From positions 2,129,807 through 2,193,806 of the forward strand of contig JAJEKV010000065.1 in the NCBI GenBank assembly GCA_021234155.1: DNA of 64,000 bases. The letters run 5' to 3'. The position numbers and the translations under genes were made by a program. The DNA is from Isoetes taiwanensis (taxonomy: Eukaryota; Streptophyta; Lycopodiopsida; Isoetales; Isoetaceae). A model generated the notes under the pieces. That model made no database searches, was not told where the DNA came from, and worked only from the letters and a program-made list of their open reading frames with translations. This document shows, piece by piece, positions 46,759-58,446 of the stretch (the stretch's first letter is position 1; the number at the start of each line of letters is the position of its first letter).

Positions 46759-47615
46759 CATAGATTATAGCGGATAGGCTCCTAGTGAATTCCGGTGACC
46801 ATTAGATAGGGGGAATATTACGGCGAGGGATATACCCTCTAGAGGCGATCCATAAATTACCGTCGCGGAATGGGGTCAAAAGCGGCGATGTGGCTCTATT
46901 TTCAAGGGCAGATTGACATCCATTGCGAAGAATCTCGATGTCATTTGGCTTCAACATAGCAAGCGCCACTGTGGATGCACTAAAGCGAGGGCCGGATGGA
47001 AAGCCCCTAAAACCACCACTTTCACGATGGCGAGCCATCTCTTCTTAACTTTGTTAAGCTGCGGCCATACGCACAAAATCCACCCAGAATATCACATATC
47101 ACATGGCTAGAACTTCGGATATTTTCGGATGGGCGAGCGGTCAATGACCACGATTCGATAGCGCTTTGTTCCTCCATCATTGCAGAAGTGGCAAAATATG
47201 CATGCCGCTATCCGAATACAAACTATAAATCCAGAGCGCCAATGTTGAGAATCGATTAAAATAGCACTTCTTGATTGCTCTTCCACTTCTCATCGTAGCA
47301 ACTGCAAAGAGAATGGACAAACAAAGCTGGGGGATTTGAACCCCCTTCTTCCATTTTCAAAGGCTTCTTCACACATACAAAACGTGCGGCTTTACGTAGT
47401 AGGCTGAGAGAAATTAACCTTAAGCCCCTACTTAAGATTTAATTGCCCGGGGATAGAGTAATCGGCTTTGCATTAAGCTATCATCGGATATGAGCCTATC
47501 GGAGAACCAACAGCAAATGATTGAAAATGAGCAAGCTTACCACGGAAGCTTTCGGGATCACGCCAATGCAAGCTCCGTGAAAGCTCAGCCTCCTTCCTCT
47601 GAGGCCAAAACTTGG
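46759..47615. repeat. 858-bp tandem duplication, copy B
   Basis: Second copy, starting CATAGATTATAGCGGATAGG and carrying the same landmarks as copy A. Differences are many and include CG-rich small insertions, so the duplication is old. On the minus strand both copies contain a possible splice donor (AAGCTTACC on +, GGTAAGCTT on -), which hints that the unit once held an exon. Confidence 0.88.
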
Positions 47616-48299
47616 CATCCGCTATTGATCGATCGCCCGATGCAAGCTCATTGCCTCCGAAGGATAAGAACCCTAACTACGCTCTGTTCTGCTGCCGTGA
47701 GAGAACTTCCAGTATAGCCCTAACCATATCTACACCCTGGCGACCTCTGCAGCTAAGGCATACATCTTTGCTTTCGTAGGCCTTGCATCAAATCATGGGC
47801 GCCAGCGGTAGATGATCACCGGTAAACTTTTGCCCCTTTCTTGGTGATAACATGCAGATTATCAACCCTCCCTTTCCTTTCTAAAATAAGTTAAGCTTAG
47901 AACTTCGGTGGTGGTGGTCACATTACCTAAAGAAAAAACCTTCCCTAAAGCGAGGGGTTTCAAGATTCCTTATTGCCACTATTTTTCATACTCTTTTTGA
48001 TACAATCTGACCCTTAAACCTTGTAGAAGCCTTATGTTATAAAAAATCACGGCTTTTAAGTGAACTAGCAAACTATATCAGCACCTAAATTTTCAACTAC
48101 ACATTAAAATGCGTTTCTTGAATACTTTGGGCGTAGTTTTGTACATATATTGGGGTAGTCTACGATTTCGTAGAAACACGTCAGACACCGTAACCGCCAA
48201 GATCCAACCACGTGGAAGCAGATCTGGCATAAAGATCTAAAAACGGAAATCAAAGCAAAGAAAGAAGACGAAGATAGGGCGGGAGCCGCCGAAGGAAAG
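47616..48299. other. Upstream region of the AT-hook gene
   Basis: No ORF of note. The part near 48190-48299 (purine-rich, AAAGCAAAGAAAGAAGACGA) is probably the 5' untranslated leader. No TATA box could be fixed with confidence. Confidence 0.4.
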
Positions 48300-48379
48300 G
48301 TACGAAGTTTTTTTTTTGGCCCTGGCCGCTCTTTCTCTCCCCTTTTTTTTTAGGTTTTTGAATACTGATTGGTTTGCAG
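48300..48379 (+). other. Probable intron in the 5' leader of the AT-hook gene
   Basis: GGAAAG|GTACGA is a good donor at 48300 and GGTTTGCAG a good acceptor ending at 48379, with a T-rich tract between. At 80 nt it is near the minimum plant intron length. An earlier TTTTAG at 48353 would give only 54 nt, so the later acceptor is preferred. Confidence 0.4.
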
Positions 48380-48417
48380 CAGATTTTGAAGCTTGAAGCA
48401 ATCGCTGCGAGGATCTA

Positions 48418-49197
48418 ATGGACAATACCTTGGCAGCGGCAACCCGAGTAGGCGAAGCTGTTCCAGACCCTGGCACAGCCTTCAAGAAAAAACGTGGTAG
48501 GCCAAGAAAAGATGTTTTTTCTTCCCCCCTTCAAGAAGCAACAAATGGGATGGTATGTGGTCCAAAGCCCAAAAGGATAAGAAGAAAAAAGTCTGAAATT
48601 TTTCGGCCTGCAAGCGTCACTGATACTTTTATTGGGCAGCCTGTGCATGGGGTCTTAGATGGATGTTTTGATGCTGGATATATTCTTACTGTTAGAGTTG
48701 GTGATACAGATACTGTTCTTAGGGGTGTAGTTTTTGGGCCAGGTTTATCAGTTCCAATAACCAAATCCACTGATGTAGCTCCAAATGTTAGATTTGCTAT
48801 GCGAGATGAAGCCATATCTGGGCAGATGAATTTGCCTCAGACTCCTGCACCTGAAATTCCACATCCTATGGTTTCACCTGAGGTTCAGCCTCATCCTTCT
48901 GCACCTGAAATTCCAGATCCTGTTATTTCACCTGAAGCTCAGCCTGAGGCTTATGATCAAGTTGAACCTCAGGTTGCATCTGAGCATGCATCACCTCCAA
49001 CTATTGTAGAAGGATCAAATGAAGCAATGGAGATTGAGGAAGTGAAGGAACCCGAACCTGCAGATGGCACCCCATTGCCTGAAAAGCATTTACAAGAAAA
49101 TCAGGTACATTACCCAGATTCTCAAATGCATGAGCATCCTTCATTACAGGGAGTCCAAGTTCCAGCTGATGGTGATGCTGGGGCCTCGCTTAACTAG
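48418..49197 (+). CDS. AT-hook DNA-binding protein, 259 residues, intact
   Basis: ATG 48418 is preceded in frame by TGA 24 nt upstream, which fixes the start. Residues 23-32 (KKKRGRPRKD) form an AT hook that binds the minor groove of AT-rich DNA. Residues 49-59 (PKPKRIRRKKS) look like a nuclear localisation signal. Residues 70-122 (FIGQPVHGVLDGCFDAGYIL followed by TVRVGDTDTVLRGVVF and DVAPNVRF) are the conserved domain of a small plant AT-hook family (Arabidopsis At5g54930-like), whose job is not well known. The rest is Pro/Glu-rich and disordered, with a doubled unit (APEIPHPMVSPEVQP at 144-158 and APEIPDPVISPEAQP at 162-176). A nuclear, chromatin-linked role is inferred. There are no introns in the coding part. 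Confidence 0.9.
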   Translation: MDNTLAAATRVGEAVPDPGTAFKKKRGRPRKDVFSSPLQEATNGMVCGPKPKRIRRKKSEIFRPASVTDTFIGQPVHGVLDGCFDAGYILTVRVGDTDTVLRGVVFGPGLSVPITKSTDVAPNVRFAMRDEAISGQMNLPQTPAPEIPHPMVSPEVQPHPSAPEIPDPVISPEAQPEAYDQVEPQVASEHASPPTIVEGSNEAMEIEEVKEPEPADGTPLPEKHLQENQVHYPDSQMHEHPSLQGVQVPADGDAGASLN

Positions 49198-50247
49198 ATT
49201 GGATCAAGCAGAATAGTTTAGGAAGCTACGAGTTTTGTAAGCGGGCTGCATATGTGAGATGCATTTTTTTAGAAGAGCAAGTTGTAATTGATGACACTTG
49301 TTGGAGAGCTATTTAATTTAAGAAATTGTGTCACTGCATTGTTGGTCTCAACTGAACTAATGGATAAGATGTATTTCCTTGTTTCCATATCCTTGCATAG
49401 TGTTGTGTTTTAAGTTGATTTTTTGTGCTCACATATTGGTATTGTTAATACATTGAAGTTATGGTTGATATACTTAGTGCATATGTCGTGCTGAGATATA
49501 ACGTCTGGAGAATTGAGAATCTTTTTCGGAATGGACTTCCTTTTTTTCATTTGGCATGGTTCAATTAGCTAAAGTTATGTTTCTACTGCCATAGGCACAG
49601 TGCTATGAACTTCATGTGCAATTTCTTTTTGGAGGCATAATGTGGTAAAACTTTTTGATTTGCACCATCCTCTTTGATTGTGAAGTGGTTTAGAAAACAT
49701 CAGGATTGGTTACAGCAGTGGGTTTTTTTGTTATTGCATAAATTCCCTTATCTTAAGCTACCTATACAGCCTGCATGAGTTATCTTGTCTCTTCTGCATT
49801 GTGTGGTTGCAGAACCCTTTTCTCTTGGTTAATCTGTTGTAATAATCATTGTTTTTTCTTTGCCTAAAATGTGGATCCAATGTACTTTAAGATTCGTTAC
49901 AGGAAATAAGCACATTGAATGTATTACCTTCATCTAAAGAGGGTTATTATCTCACAACTGTGGACGTTGAGACACATCCCTTAACTAAGGGTTAAAGGCT
50001 GAAAATTCTCTGCTGCTTAATTATCTTTGCATCTAACGTACTATGCTTAGAAATTACGTTTTCTCTGGCACTTAAATAATTTTTCATTTTGTTGTGCAAG
50101 GCGGATGCTAGCACTAGGGCTTTCAGCATAATGTTTTCATTCATTTTTGTTGTAAAATTACATTTCAAAATGGTTATAATATTACACAGCAATAGAGGCC
50201 ATTCCAGAATGATTTATATTAAACATTCTTTTCGTTAATACGTAAAT
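49198..50247. other. 3' region of the AT-hook gene and intergenic DNA
   Basis: T-rich DNA without ORFs of note. The first few hundred bases are likely 3' untranslated sequence; no single poly(A) signal stands out. Confidence 0.4.
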
Positions 50248-50249
50248 TC

Positions 50250-50310
50250 AATCAATGAGCCTATTTTAGGCCCAATCAATGAGCCTAGTTTAGGCCCAAT
50301 CAATGATTTG
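50250..50310. repeat. 24-bp tandem repeat, 2.5 copies
   Basis: AATCAATGAGCCTA(T/G)TTTAG followed by GCCC is repeated at 50250 and 50274, with a partial third copy at 50298. Confidence 0.9.
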
Positions 50311-50323
50311 CTGTTGTAACAAG

Positions 50324-50497
50324 GTGGTTGAGGAAAATGCTTTGTTGGAATCACTCTACAAAGAATTGACAGAACTTAAAAGAATTGCGGTGGTTGAGGA
50401 AAATGCTTTGTTGGAATCACTCTACAAAGTGTGAGAACTTAAAAAGAATTGTACGGCCGGGGAAAATGCTTTGTTGAATCACTCTACAAAGAATTGT
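50324..50497 (+). repeat. 66-bp tandem repeat, three copies, encoding a 22-residue coiled-coil unit
   Basis: GTGGTTGAGGAAAATGCTTT begins copies at 50324 and 50390, exactly 66 bp apart, and a degraded third near 50452. In one + frame each copy reads VVEENALLESLYKELTELKR followed by IA, a heptad-rich helix of 22 residues. The first two copies stay in frame; the third is broken by shifts. This looks like a fragment of a repetitive coiled-coil gene, with no start or flanking exon identified. Confidence 0.75.
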
Positions 50498-50859
50498 GGG
50501 CAGTGCTTCTTTTTCTGCTTCTGGTGAAGGCAAAAGATAGTCGAGAGAAAATTGAGAGGCTAGAACAATCAAAGGACTAAAACAAGATTGGCGTGCATCC
50601 AGGAAGGTGACAAATACGGGTTTCTTTTTAGAGTAGCAAAGCCTGAGGAGGCTCAGCTGACCATATATGCCAGTTAAGTCTCTAACCATTTTTACAGCCA
50701 TCTTTAGAAGAAGAATATATATTTCAAGATTGCTTTGATTAATTTTTTCAAAAGTTGTATCTGAAGTATCACATACACAAGGGTGACTAGGACAGATTGC
50801 TATGGATTGAAAGGTTAAATTGAGGGCCGTCTACTCTCTAACTAAAATAAATATACAGG

Positions 50860-51600
50860 TCTAGATGGCATTCCAGTATGGAATTCTTTAGGAGAATCTC
50901 TTGGGAATGGAGTGTCTGACCTCTTATTATTACAATTGCTTATCGGACTTTCTACATGCAGGATAGAAACTTGATAGAAAAGTTAAACCATGGATGTATC
51001 ACCTTAATCTAAGGTGAAAGAGCAGAAGTCCATAGAGTTGAGACCTATTTACTCTTGTTATCAACCTTTTACAAAATTATAGCAAAAGGTTATGCGAGAA
51101 GAAGAATAAAACCTATTACAGTGGATCACCTGCTCGATGTTCGGTCGGGGATTTATTCGAGGCCGAAGTATTACCGATAATATTGTGAGTACGCTTTTGG
51201 CCATACATTGGAAGTGAAAGGCAGTCCAAAGGTGCTACCTAAACTTCGATTTTAAGAAGGCATATGGCGGCGTGGTACGGTCTACTGGATAAGATGTTGC
51301 TTGCTTTTGGTGCGGACAAAGAGTTTCACCGGTATTGTGGCAATTTGAAATCGGCGTGCATCTGCGTTAGTTTAGGGAGAACTCCCCTATTTTCAATGTG
51401 AGGGCGTGTAGACAAGGATGCCCCTTGGCACATTTCCTTTTAACATTGTAATGGAAAAGGACTATCTCAAGTGCTACTAACGTGAGTGAAGATAGGGCTA
51501 TAGCAGGAACTCGGTGTGAGATGGATCGCCCGGCAAATCTGTAATCAATATGCCGATGATACTTTTGTTAGAAGCCTGGAAGATAATCTCATGATGTGAG
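50860..51600 (+). pseudogene. LINE reverse transcriptase relic (+ strand)
   Basis: In shifting frames the + strand reads GLDGIPV near 50870 (compare GPDGIP), EKLNHGCITLI near 50980, STFYKIIAKGYARRIKPI near 51060, SITDNIVS near 51170, GCPL(A) near 51420, and QYADDTF at 51546-51566, which contains the catalytic YADD. Order and spacing fit the non-LTR reverse transcriptase. Frame breaks and stops show it is dead. No endonuclease was recognised upstream. Confidence 0.75.
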
Positions 51601-53030
51601 CTGATTCTTTGGATTCTTTCTATATCAGTTATTTTCTCCAGTTGGGGTAAATCTCATGACTATTTGGCCCATTAAGATGAGCCTTAGACTCCGTCACCAC
51701 TTTCCTTGGACCATGAGTACCTCTTGGGTCTTCATCGAAGTTGCTTTCGGCATTCCAATGGGTATGCGCTAAATCTCGAACTTATGGGATGAGATCTTGC
51801 TTTCGGTTTAGACAAGCATTTATGAGATGGTGGAAGGTCGAGGCTGTTAGGAAAAGTGTCACTTTGACATAGTCAATTTTCTCTCTGCACAAAAAATGAG
51901 TGATTTTGGGGGTCAAATGATTTGAAATAAATTTTTTACCCATTTTAGCTCTTTTTTTGAAAAAAAGGCATCTTTGAGGAATATTCCTTTTCCTCCGTTT
52001 CAATGATTTGCTCGTTTAATATATACAACCTTGTTAAAATGGACCATTTCTAATAGTTTTGTATTGCTTAGGCTTGCCGAAGATGTTTTAAAAACAAGAT
52101 AACATTTTTTCAGCGCCACTTGATTGATGAAGCATGTGATAGAAGTCTGAAATATAGTTTATGCCATCTCCAGTGCAAAACATACGGGTAAAATCTTCTT
52201 ATTTTTACTATCATAAGCTTAGGACATGTTTGCTGCTTAGGAGTTCCTATTTTAGGTATAATAATGAAGTAATTTTGAAAACTTGTCTTTTACTTGATGA
52301 CTATAATTTACTATGGACTTAAGCGTTGTAACATGAATTAACAAGGAATGAGCTCGAAAATCAGATTATCCATTTATGGACTAGCTGTTGACTACGAGGC
52401 ATTTATGGATCACTTGCCCACCTACAAAATTACTACTTTGGGGTGAAGCCGATTTGATCCATACCCATACCACACACTTTTCCATTATTGTGGTGAGTTT
52501 GTGAAGATTACCACCTATTAGATGGAAGGCGAGGATTTGAATGCAAAGCAATTTATACGAGGAAGACACAAAGCATACATTTGCTGGATATCTGATGGCA
52601 ACCCATGGGAGCTACCTCAATCGTGGACGAGAATCTTGTGGCAACAATCACGGCAATATAATTCAGTTACTCTGTCCCATCGTACAACAAGAACTTGTTC
52701 TAAATGCTTCCCATGACATGGATAGGACTCATACCAAAGGCGCAATGAGTCGCGATACCCGGTACTTTACCCATAGATCTTTGTGCTTTGGATGAACAAC
52801 CACACTTTAGAGGCACATTCTCACAGGGGAATTAATCTGCCAAAGGAATCCCACATGGAATGGACGAAGTGAAGACATGCCTTAAGGATTAATATGGAAA
52901 GGGGCACGGCCCACGGTGTCCCAAGCGACTAAAGCAGAAGCGCTAGAAAGGGAAGCATTAGGATCACAGTTGCATATGATGAGAGCAAAGCCCAAGGAGG
53001 GAGGGCTTAATGGTGGCCTTATGCAATGGG
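51601..53030. other. Stretch without a recognisable gene
   Basis: The proximal part may be the tail of the LINE at 50860. Short + frames at 52522-52795 look protein-like (YICWISDGNPWELPQSWTRI) but match nothing I know. Confidence 0.3.
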
Positions 53031-53039
53031 GAGACAATC

Positions 53040-54610
53040 TTTGAATCTCTAATTTGCACCAACAACCTCGGTGGGAGAATCATCTCTTACCAATGAAAAT
53101 CCTCCAAATGAACTTTGATATCATCACCTTGCTTTGGGAGGTGAAAATCCAACATACCAAGACCACGAAGTGCCTTGGGTCTAATGCATTTAAGCCCAAG
53201 CTACCTTGACCAACGCTCTAACTCATTTCCACCCCAAATAAAATTCTGGCGATAAGCACAATCTCCTCCATCTTACAACTGTAGCGAAGACTAATAGAAG
53301 CGAATGCATGTAGACATGAGTATTACACAAGAACACATTTAGCCCACAGAGTGATTCCTCTTGGGCGGGCGATTCTTGTGGCTATTCCACCAAAACAAGT
53401 GCTTTGCAACCCACCAATGATTTCATCCCAAGCATCACGAAGCGCGACGGGTAAAAGCATGTTAAGTTGTACCACTTTGGAACTTTGCAAAGTATACACT
53501 AGAGACGCCACAGTGGGTACTTTCTCATTTTCTTTTCATTAAAAACTAATACAAAATCCAAATAAAAGTCAAGGACATGGTAATATTCAAAAGTTAAAGA
53601 TAAAGATAATGCTATGGGAGATCAATATATATATAAAAGGTTCTAAACATACATATATTGAGATATTATCTGAGGTACCCGGTACCCGATCCACGGCTAC
53701 CTTTTTAGGTACCTTTTAGTCACTAAATAATACTTTTTTAAAGGGACACCTAACATGCTTTTACCGGGCGTGAATTCTGTGGGATACCAAGCAGCTTTAG
53801 TATTGCCATCTTACAGAGAAGAATCTTCCATGGATAGTCCAATATCACGAGGGAGGGATGGGAATTTGTCAAAAAGCGTCCACAAAGCTGTACATTTTGC
53901 CACCTACAAGAACTCGATGCTAAGAATGTGTGTATGCAATAATAGCTCTTAGCATTACAGAATTCTGACCTCGGCAATTAGAACAAAAATGTCCTTCGGC
54001 ATATTGTGGTTACATACCTCTTGAGAACCATAATGTCGTCCATTGGGAGGCCTTGAATAATGCCATCTTGGGTAGCCGGAGAAAATTTTGGGATAATACT
54101 TTTTGCACAATTGTGAAAAGCAAAGGGTGTGCTGGGGCGACTTTTGCCATTCCTCTACCCACTACAAAATGTCGATGGTTATACGGAAAGGGCGATTAGA
54201 TCGGCTGATGTATAGACTTCATGACATTCCTTGTGAATGACTCCCCAAACCCAAGTCGCGAAGATACTTCTCAAGAAACCCCAATCAACACTATCTTAAG
54301 CTTCGCTTAAAAATCAAGCTTAAGATACCTTTGCTCTATGACCACCGTAGCAGGGCCCCAATATATTCCTTCATATCGGCTATGCGTTGTTGAGAATGCG
54401 GCGAGGGAGAAGCCAGTTAATGTTGGCGAGATAAGCGTCGGCCAAGATGTCTCGGACTCTTTCTACCAATGTCTCCTTAAAGATCTTGTACACGAGGAGG
54501 AAAGCAATGTAATAGGTCGCCGATCAAAATAGTCTTGGGTTCCTTGCTCACTTTGGAATGAAGGAGAGATACAACTGTATTCAAAATCTTATCAAAGGCT
54601 CCCTAAATCT
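53040..54610 (-). pseudogene. LINE reverse transcriptase relic (- strand)
   Basis: Reading down the minus strand: ERVRDILADAYLANI near 54455 (compare GRQILDGILIANE), DSVDWGFL near 54290 (compare KAFD.VDW.FL), and further on ARILFGVEMS near 53245 (compare ..FLWGG). The pieces are in several frames with stops. Orientation is opposite to the LINE at 50860, so these are two separate insertions. The boundaries are approximate. Confidence 0.6.
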
Positions 54611-56880
54611 ACGAAACTCACAAAAAGGCATCATATATGTCATCCTCAACCAATATGTCCATAAGTGGAAAGCGTTACATGGATATAAGCGCATATTGAG
54701 ACATTCTGAGAATAACATTGAGATAATAGAATATGACATTTGACAATACTCTTCAATGTCAAACCTTGATGAAAATCCCAAATGGCTAGATAAACCACAT
54801 CTGCTTTAATCTCCTGGGTTGTTAACATGGATTTGGCTTTAATTGAATGCATCACATTACAGAATTTTTATCCCAGTATTTACTTTCAGCATTGCATCTA
54901 TGCATCCTAATTAGGTGAAGTGAAAAGAATGGAAAAATTAGGGTCTCTTGCCAAATGTCCCATTATGAGAAAGTAGAATATGTTTGTCTGGTCAATTCTA
55001 TAATCTGAGCAAGTGAAAATGAATCTAAAAACTCACAGCATTTAGATTACTTAATAAATTAATTATTATTTGGGTGATTGTTCTGTTTAGTACATTCAAA
55101 ATATGCTTGCTTCAGTTCCGGATGATATAAGCAGATGCTCTCAGGGAGCCTCAAGCCTAGAGTACCAAAACACGGAGTATAAAAACAATGTTAAAGCTCA
55201 TACGCTTTGTCCAAACAAATCCTGAAATAGATAACAAAGTCATCGATCTCAAGACCTATTCTATTCTTCCATATTCTTCGTAACTACTTCCCTTGTGCTT
55301 CAATTCAAAGTACGCTACTAAGAGTTGCATGCAATGCGGGGACATTTTGAAGTTTAATGTTGAAGATTGCACATGAAGGAAATTCATAACCTCGACGAAA
55401 TCCTTCTGCAATACATATTAGAGTTCTTAAAGAAGCTAGTACTAAGCATGAACATGAATTCAAATAAACATAAACAATTGAAAACTATCTTCTACCCTCA
55501 TCCGTGAGGTTAAATCGTATATGTCGCGCCATTAAAAACCAAAGTCTTAAATATCTCTGACTATTGTGTAAACCTAGCATGAAAGTTACACAGGTCTAGG
55601 TATAATGTTAGTATACGGCGTGGTATCATTGGATTCAGCGTTGGGAAAGAGTATCTAAATACAAGCAATAACCTACAGTATTAATAGCATGTCTCGTCTT
55701 GATTTAAATACATGCGTGCATGGAACCCTCTAATGAGAATCTTGAAACATAGAAGCACAATGGTATTTTTGCTTGTAATCATTTTGTGAAGTTTCTGCAT
55801 GTTGAGAATATTTAGATGTAGATTAAAAGTCCTTAGATTCGCCTCCACAGATGAGAGCACAATTTGGTGCCAGCGTTTAAAATTAATTTACATTACTTGG
55901 GCCCGTTTAAATTAGAAGTTTGAACTACGAGAAGATAGCCCATTAGCTTTCTAAGCATTAAAATTGCATCTTTGGAAAACTTCAAGACCACAGCCTATAA
56001 GCTTTCCTCGTCATGCCAATGTTTGCCAATGTTCATCATTTGGAAGGCCATAACACATGGTCATATAGAATTTACCTCAAATGCTTAAAGTTGTGCCCAT
56101 GAAATATGGCTGACCTTAACCACTTCAACAAGTTTTGAATGTAGGCTTTAATTGTGCGAGATACATACATATCAAAAGCGACAACTCACTTAACACAGGG
56201 CGTAATTATCTAGAGAAACAAGCTATATTAACCTATTAAAATTAAAGTCTCTTCATTCACCATTCATGCAAGAACAGTGTCTAACCTCTGTGTGGAAAAG
56301 GAAGAATAGAATAGAATAGAATAGTTTTTTAAAGCGTCCACAGGAAGAATACACGGTTTTCACATTATGATTCTTGTCATTTATTTACCGCGAGAATGGT
56401 AGGGGTTAGTATTACATGCTTTCACGGCTGGAATTTTGACTTGGAAAGAGCATCTTGAAAACTAATGATGATAAAAAGGACCCGCATGTGAAGTCTTCTA
56501 AAAGGGAAAATGATTTCAATACAGAAAATGCTACCATTGCTAGTCTAAAAATAGCCAAGACATAGAGCCGATATATTCCTCAATAATATTTGAAGCATAG
56601 CTCAGAGTGTAGCTTTTAGTTTGCATTACTATTCTGCCATTTGAACACCCAAAATTGGACTTATATGCAGCAAAAGCTCTGCCATCATATAATAGGCTAT
56701 ACTAGTATGCCATTTCAGAACTTATATTTAAATTTAGCATAAAAGCTTCTAAAACCAAGTTCAATGGACCTTCCCATTTCCATTCTTCATTCTAAACAAC
56801 ACTGGTGTGTTCATACATATTAGATAGGTGTAAAATAGCGTCCTTCCGAACTATCAAAAAGGAGAAGGAGGACTGAAGGT
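54611..56880. other. AT-rich intergenic stretch
   Basis: Many short stop-rich frames and no gene, RNA or terminal repeat was recognised. An AATAG microsatellite followed by a short T run sits at about 56306-56331. Confidence 0.45.
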
Positions 56881-56884
56881 CAAA

Positions 56885-58446
56885 GACTAAAAGAGGAAAT
56901 CAGAGTGGATACAAGTGCATTTGGACGAGATGAACAAGGTAAAAGTAAAAGACTGCAAGGAAATGAAGATGAGATCAATAGTTTATTTGAAATTTTAATG
57001 CACTTAGACTCCAAAGTTCCTAAAAGTTATATTGAGGCTTTGACTGCACCTGTTAAGGCATGTTGGCCATGCAAGAAGAAATGAGTTCCTTCAAAAGGAC
57101 AAATACGTTTGAATTAGTGGATATTTCTGAAGGGAAGAATGTAGTGGATAACAAATGGTTCTTCTAGTGGCCCAAGGATTCCACAGAATAAGGGGCAAGA
57201 CTATGAAGAGACCTTTTCTCCACTTGTCAAGATGAATAGCTTGAGAATGCTCATAGCCATTGCAAATGCACATGACCTTGAGGTACACCATATGGATGTC
57301 AACACAACATTCTTAAATGCTAAGTTAGAAGACGAAATTTTTATGAGACAGCCACCAGGATTTGAACAAGGAAAAAACAAAGTATGGAAATTAAAGATGG
57401 CTATTTATGGTACCAGTGCATGGATAACTATCTGAGGGAACATGGATTTATTAAACTGAAAAATGATGGGAACCTATACAAATATCAGTCAGGAAATGAT
57501 TGATGCATAATAGCACTTTATGTAGATGATAATATAATGATCTCAAAAGGAGTTAAGATCTTAGAGCACTGCAAGGATATCCTGAACAAGAGATTTATGA
57601 TGACAGGTCTAGGGGAACTAAAAAAATTTCTAGGTATTGAAGTCCGCAGGGATAGAAGAAACAAACTGTTAATGCTTTCTCAGCAAGGACATATCCTGAG
57701 CATGCTTGAAAATTTTAAAATGCAAGATTGTAATGCAAGCAAAACTCCTGCAGTACTATGATATAAGATATCTGAGCAGATGAGCCCTAAGAATGAAGCT
57801 GAAAGGGAAGAAGTGCAAAACACTCTATATAGATCTCTAATAGGATGCCTGTTGTATATAGCAAACTGCATGAGACTAGATATAGCCTACATTGTCAATC
57901 TGCTAAGCAGATACAATCATAATCCAGGAAGGGAGCACTGGATTGCAGCAAAAAGGGTGTTAAGATATCTCAAAGGTACCATAAATGATGGGATCACATT
58001 TTGTTCAGAAGATCTAAGATTAAAATCTTACTGTGATGCATACTGGGGAGGGGACCTAGACATGAGAAAATCCATATCAGGGTATTTTATGTTCTTAGGA
58101 GGTGCTCCTGTAGCTTGGAAACGCAAAAAATAGAATTCTATTGCTATGTCTAGTGCTGAGGCAGAATATGCAGCAACAACATTATGTGCTAAAGAAATAG
58201 TATGGGAAAGGAGGTTGCTTGTTGAACTTGGCTATGAATGCCATGTCAAAGGACCCTGTATTACATGAGAGGCCAAAACATATTGAGCTAGAACTGCATT
58301 ATATCAGAGACATAGTTAGAAAAGGTTTAATCAAAATGGTTTATATTAGCACCTCAGTACAATTAGCAGATATTTTGACCAAGGTGTTACCTCAGAAAAG
58401 ATTTGCAGAATTCAAAGAGTTAATAAGTTGCAAGGTTATAACATGA
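56885..58446 (+). pseudogene. Ty1/copia reverse transcriptase and RNase H relic (+ strand)
   Basis: Starts in the linker before the reverse transcriptase. Then come MQEEMSSFKRTNTFELVDIS near 57070, EETFSPLVKM near 57205, HHMDVNTTFLNAKLEDEIF near 57290, YVDD at 57519-57530, LGELKKFLGIEVRRDR near 57612, RSLIGCLLYIANCMRLDIAY near 57830, RVLRYLKGT near 57955, SSAEAEYAA near 58150 (RNase H) and HIELELHYIRD near 58278. Stops at 57436, 57758 and 58131 and frame shifts near 57410 and 58240 make it inactive. Integrase and gag are absent and no LTRs were recognised. It is better preserved than the copy at 25140. Confidence 0.9.

Noticed and set aside
47320-47350. tRNA T-arm-like GGGGGTTCAAATCCCCC on the minus strand in copy B of the duplication
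   Set aside because: No acceptor stem or anticodon arm can be paired at tRNA spacing, and copy A has lost the arm.
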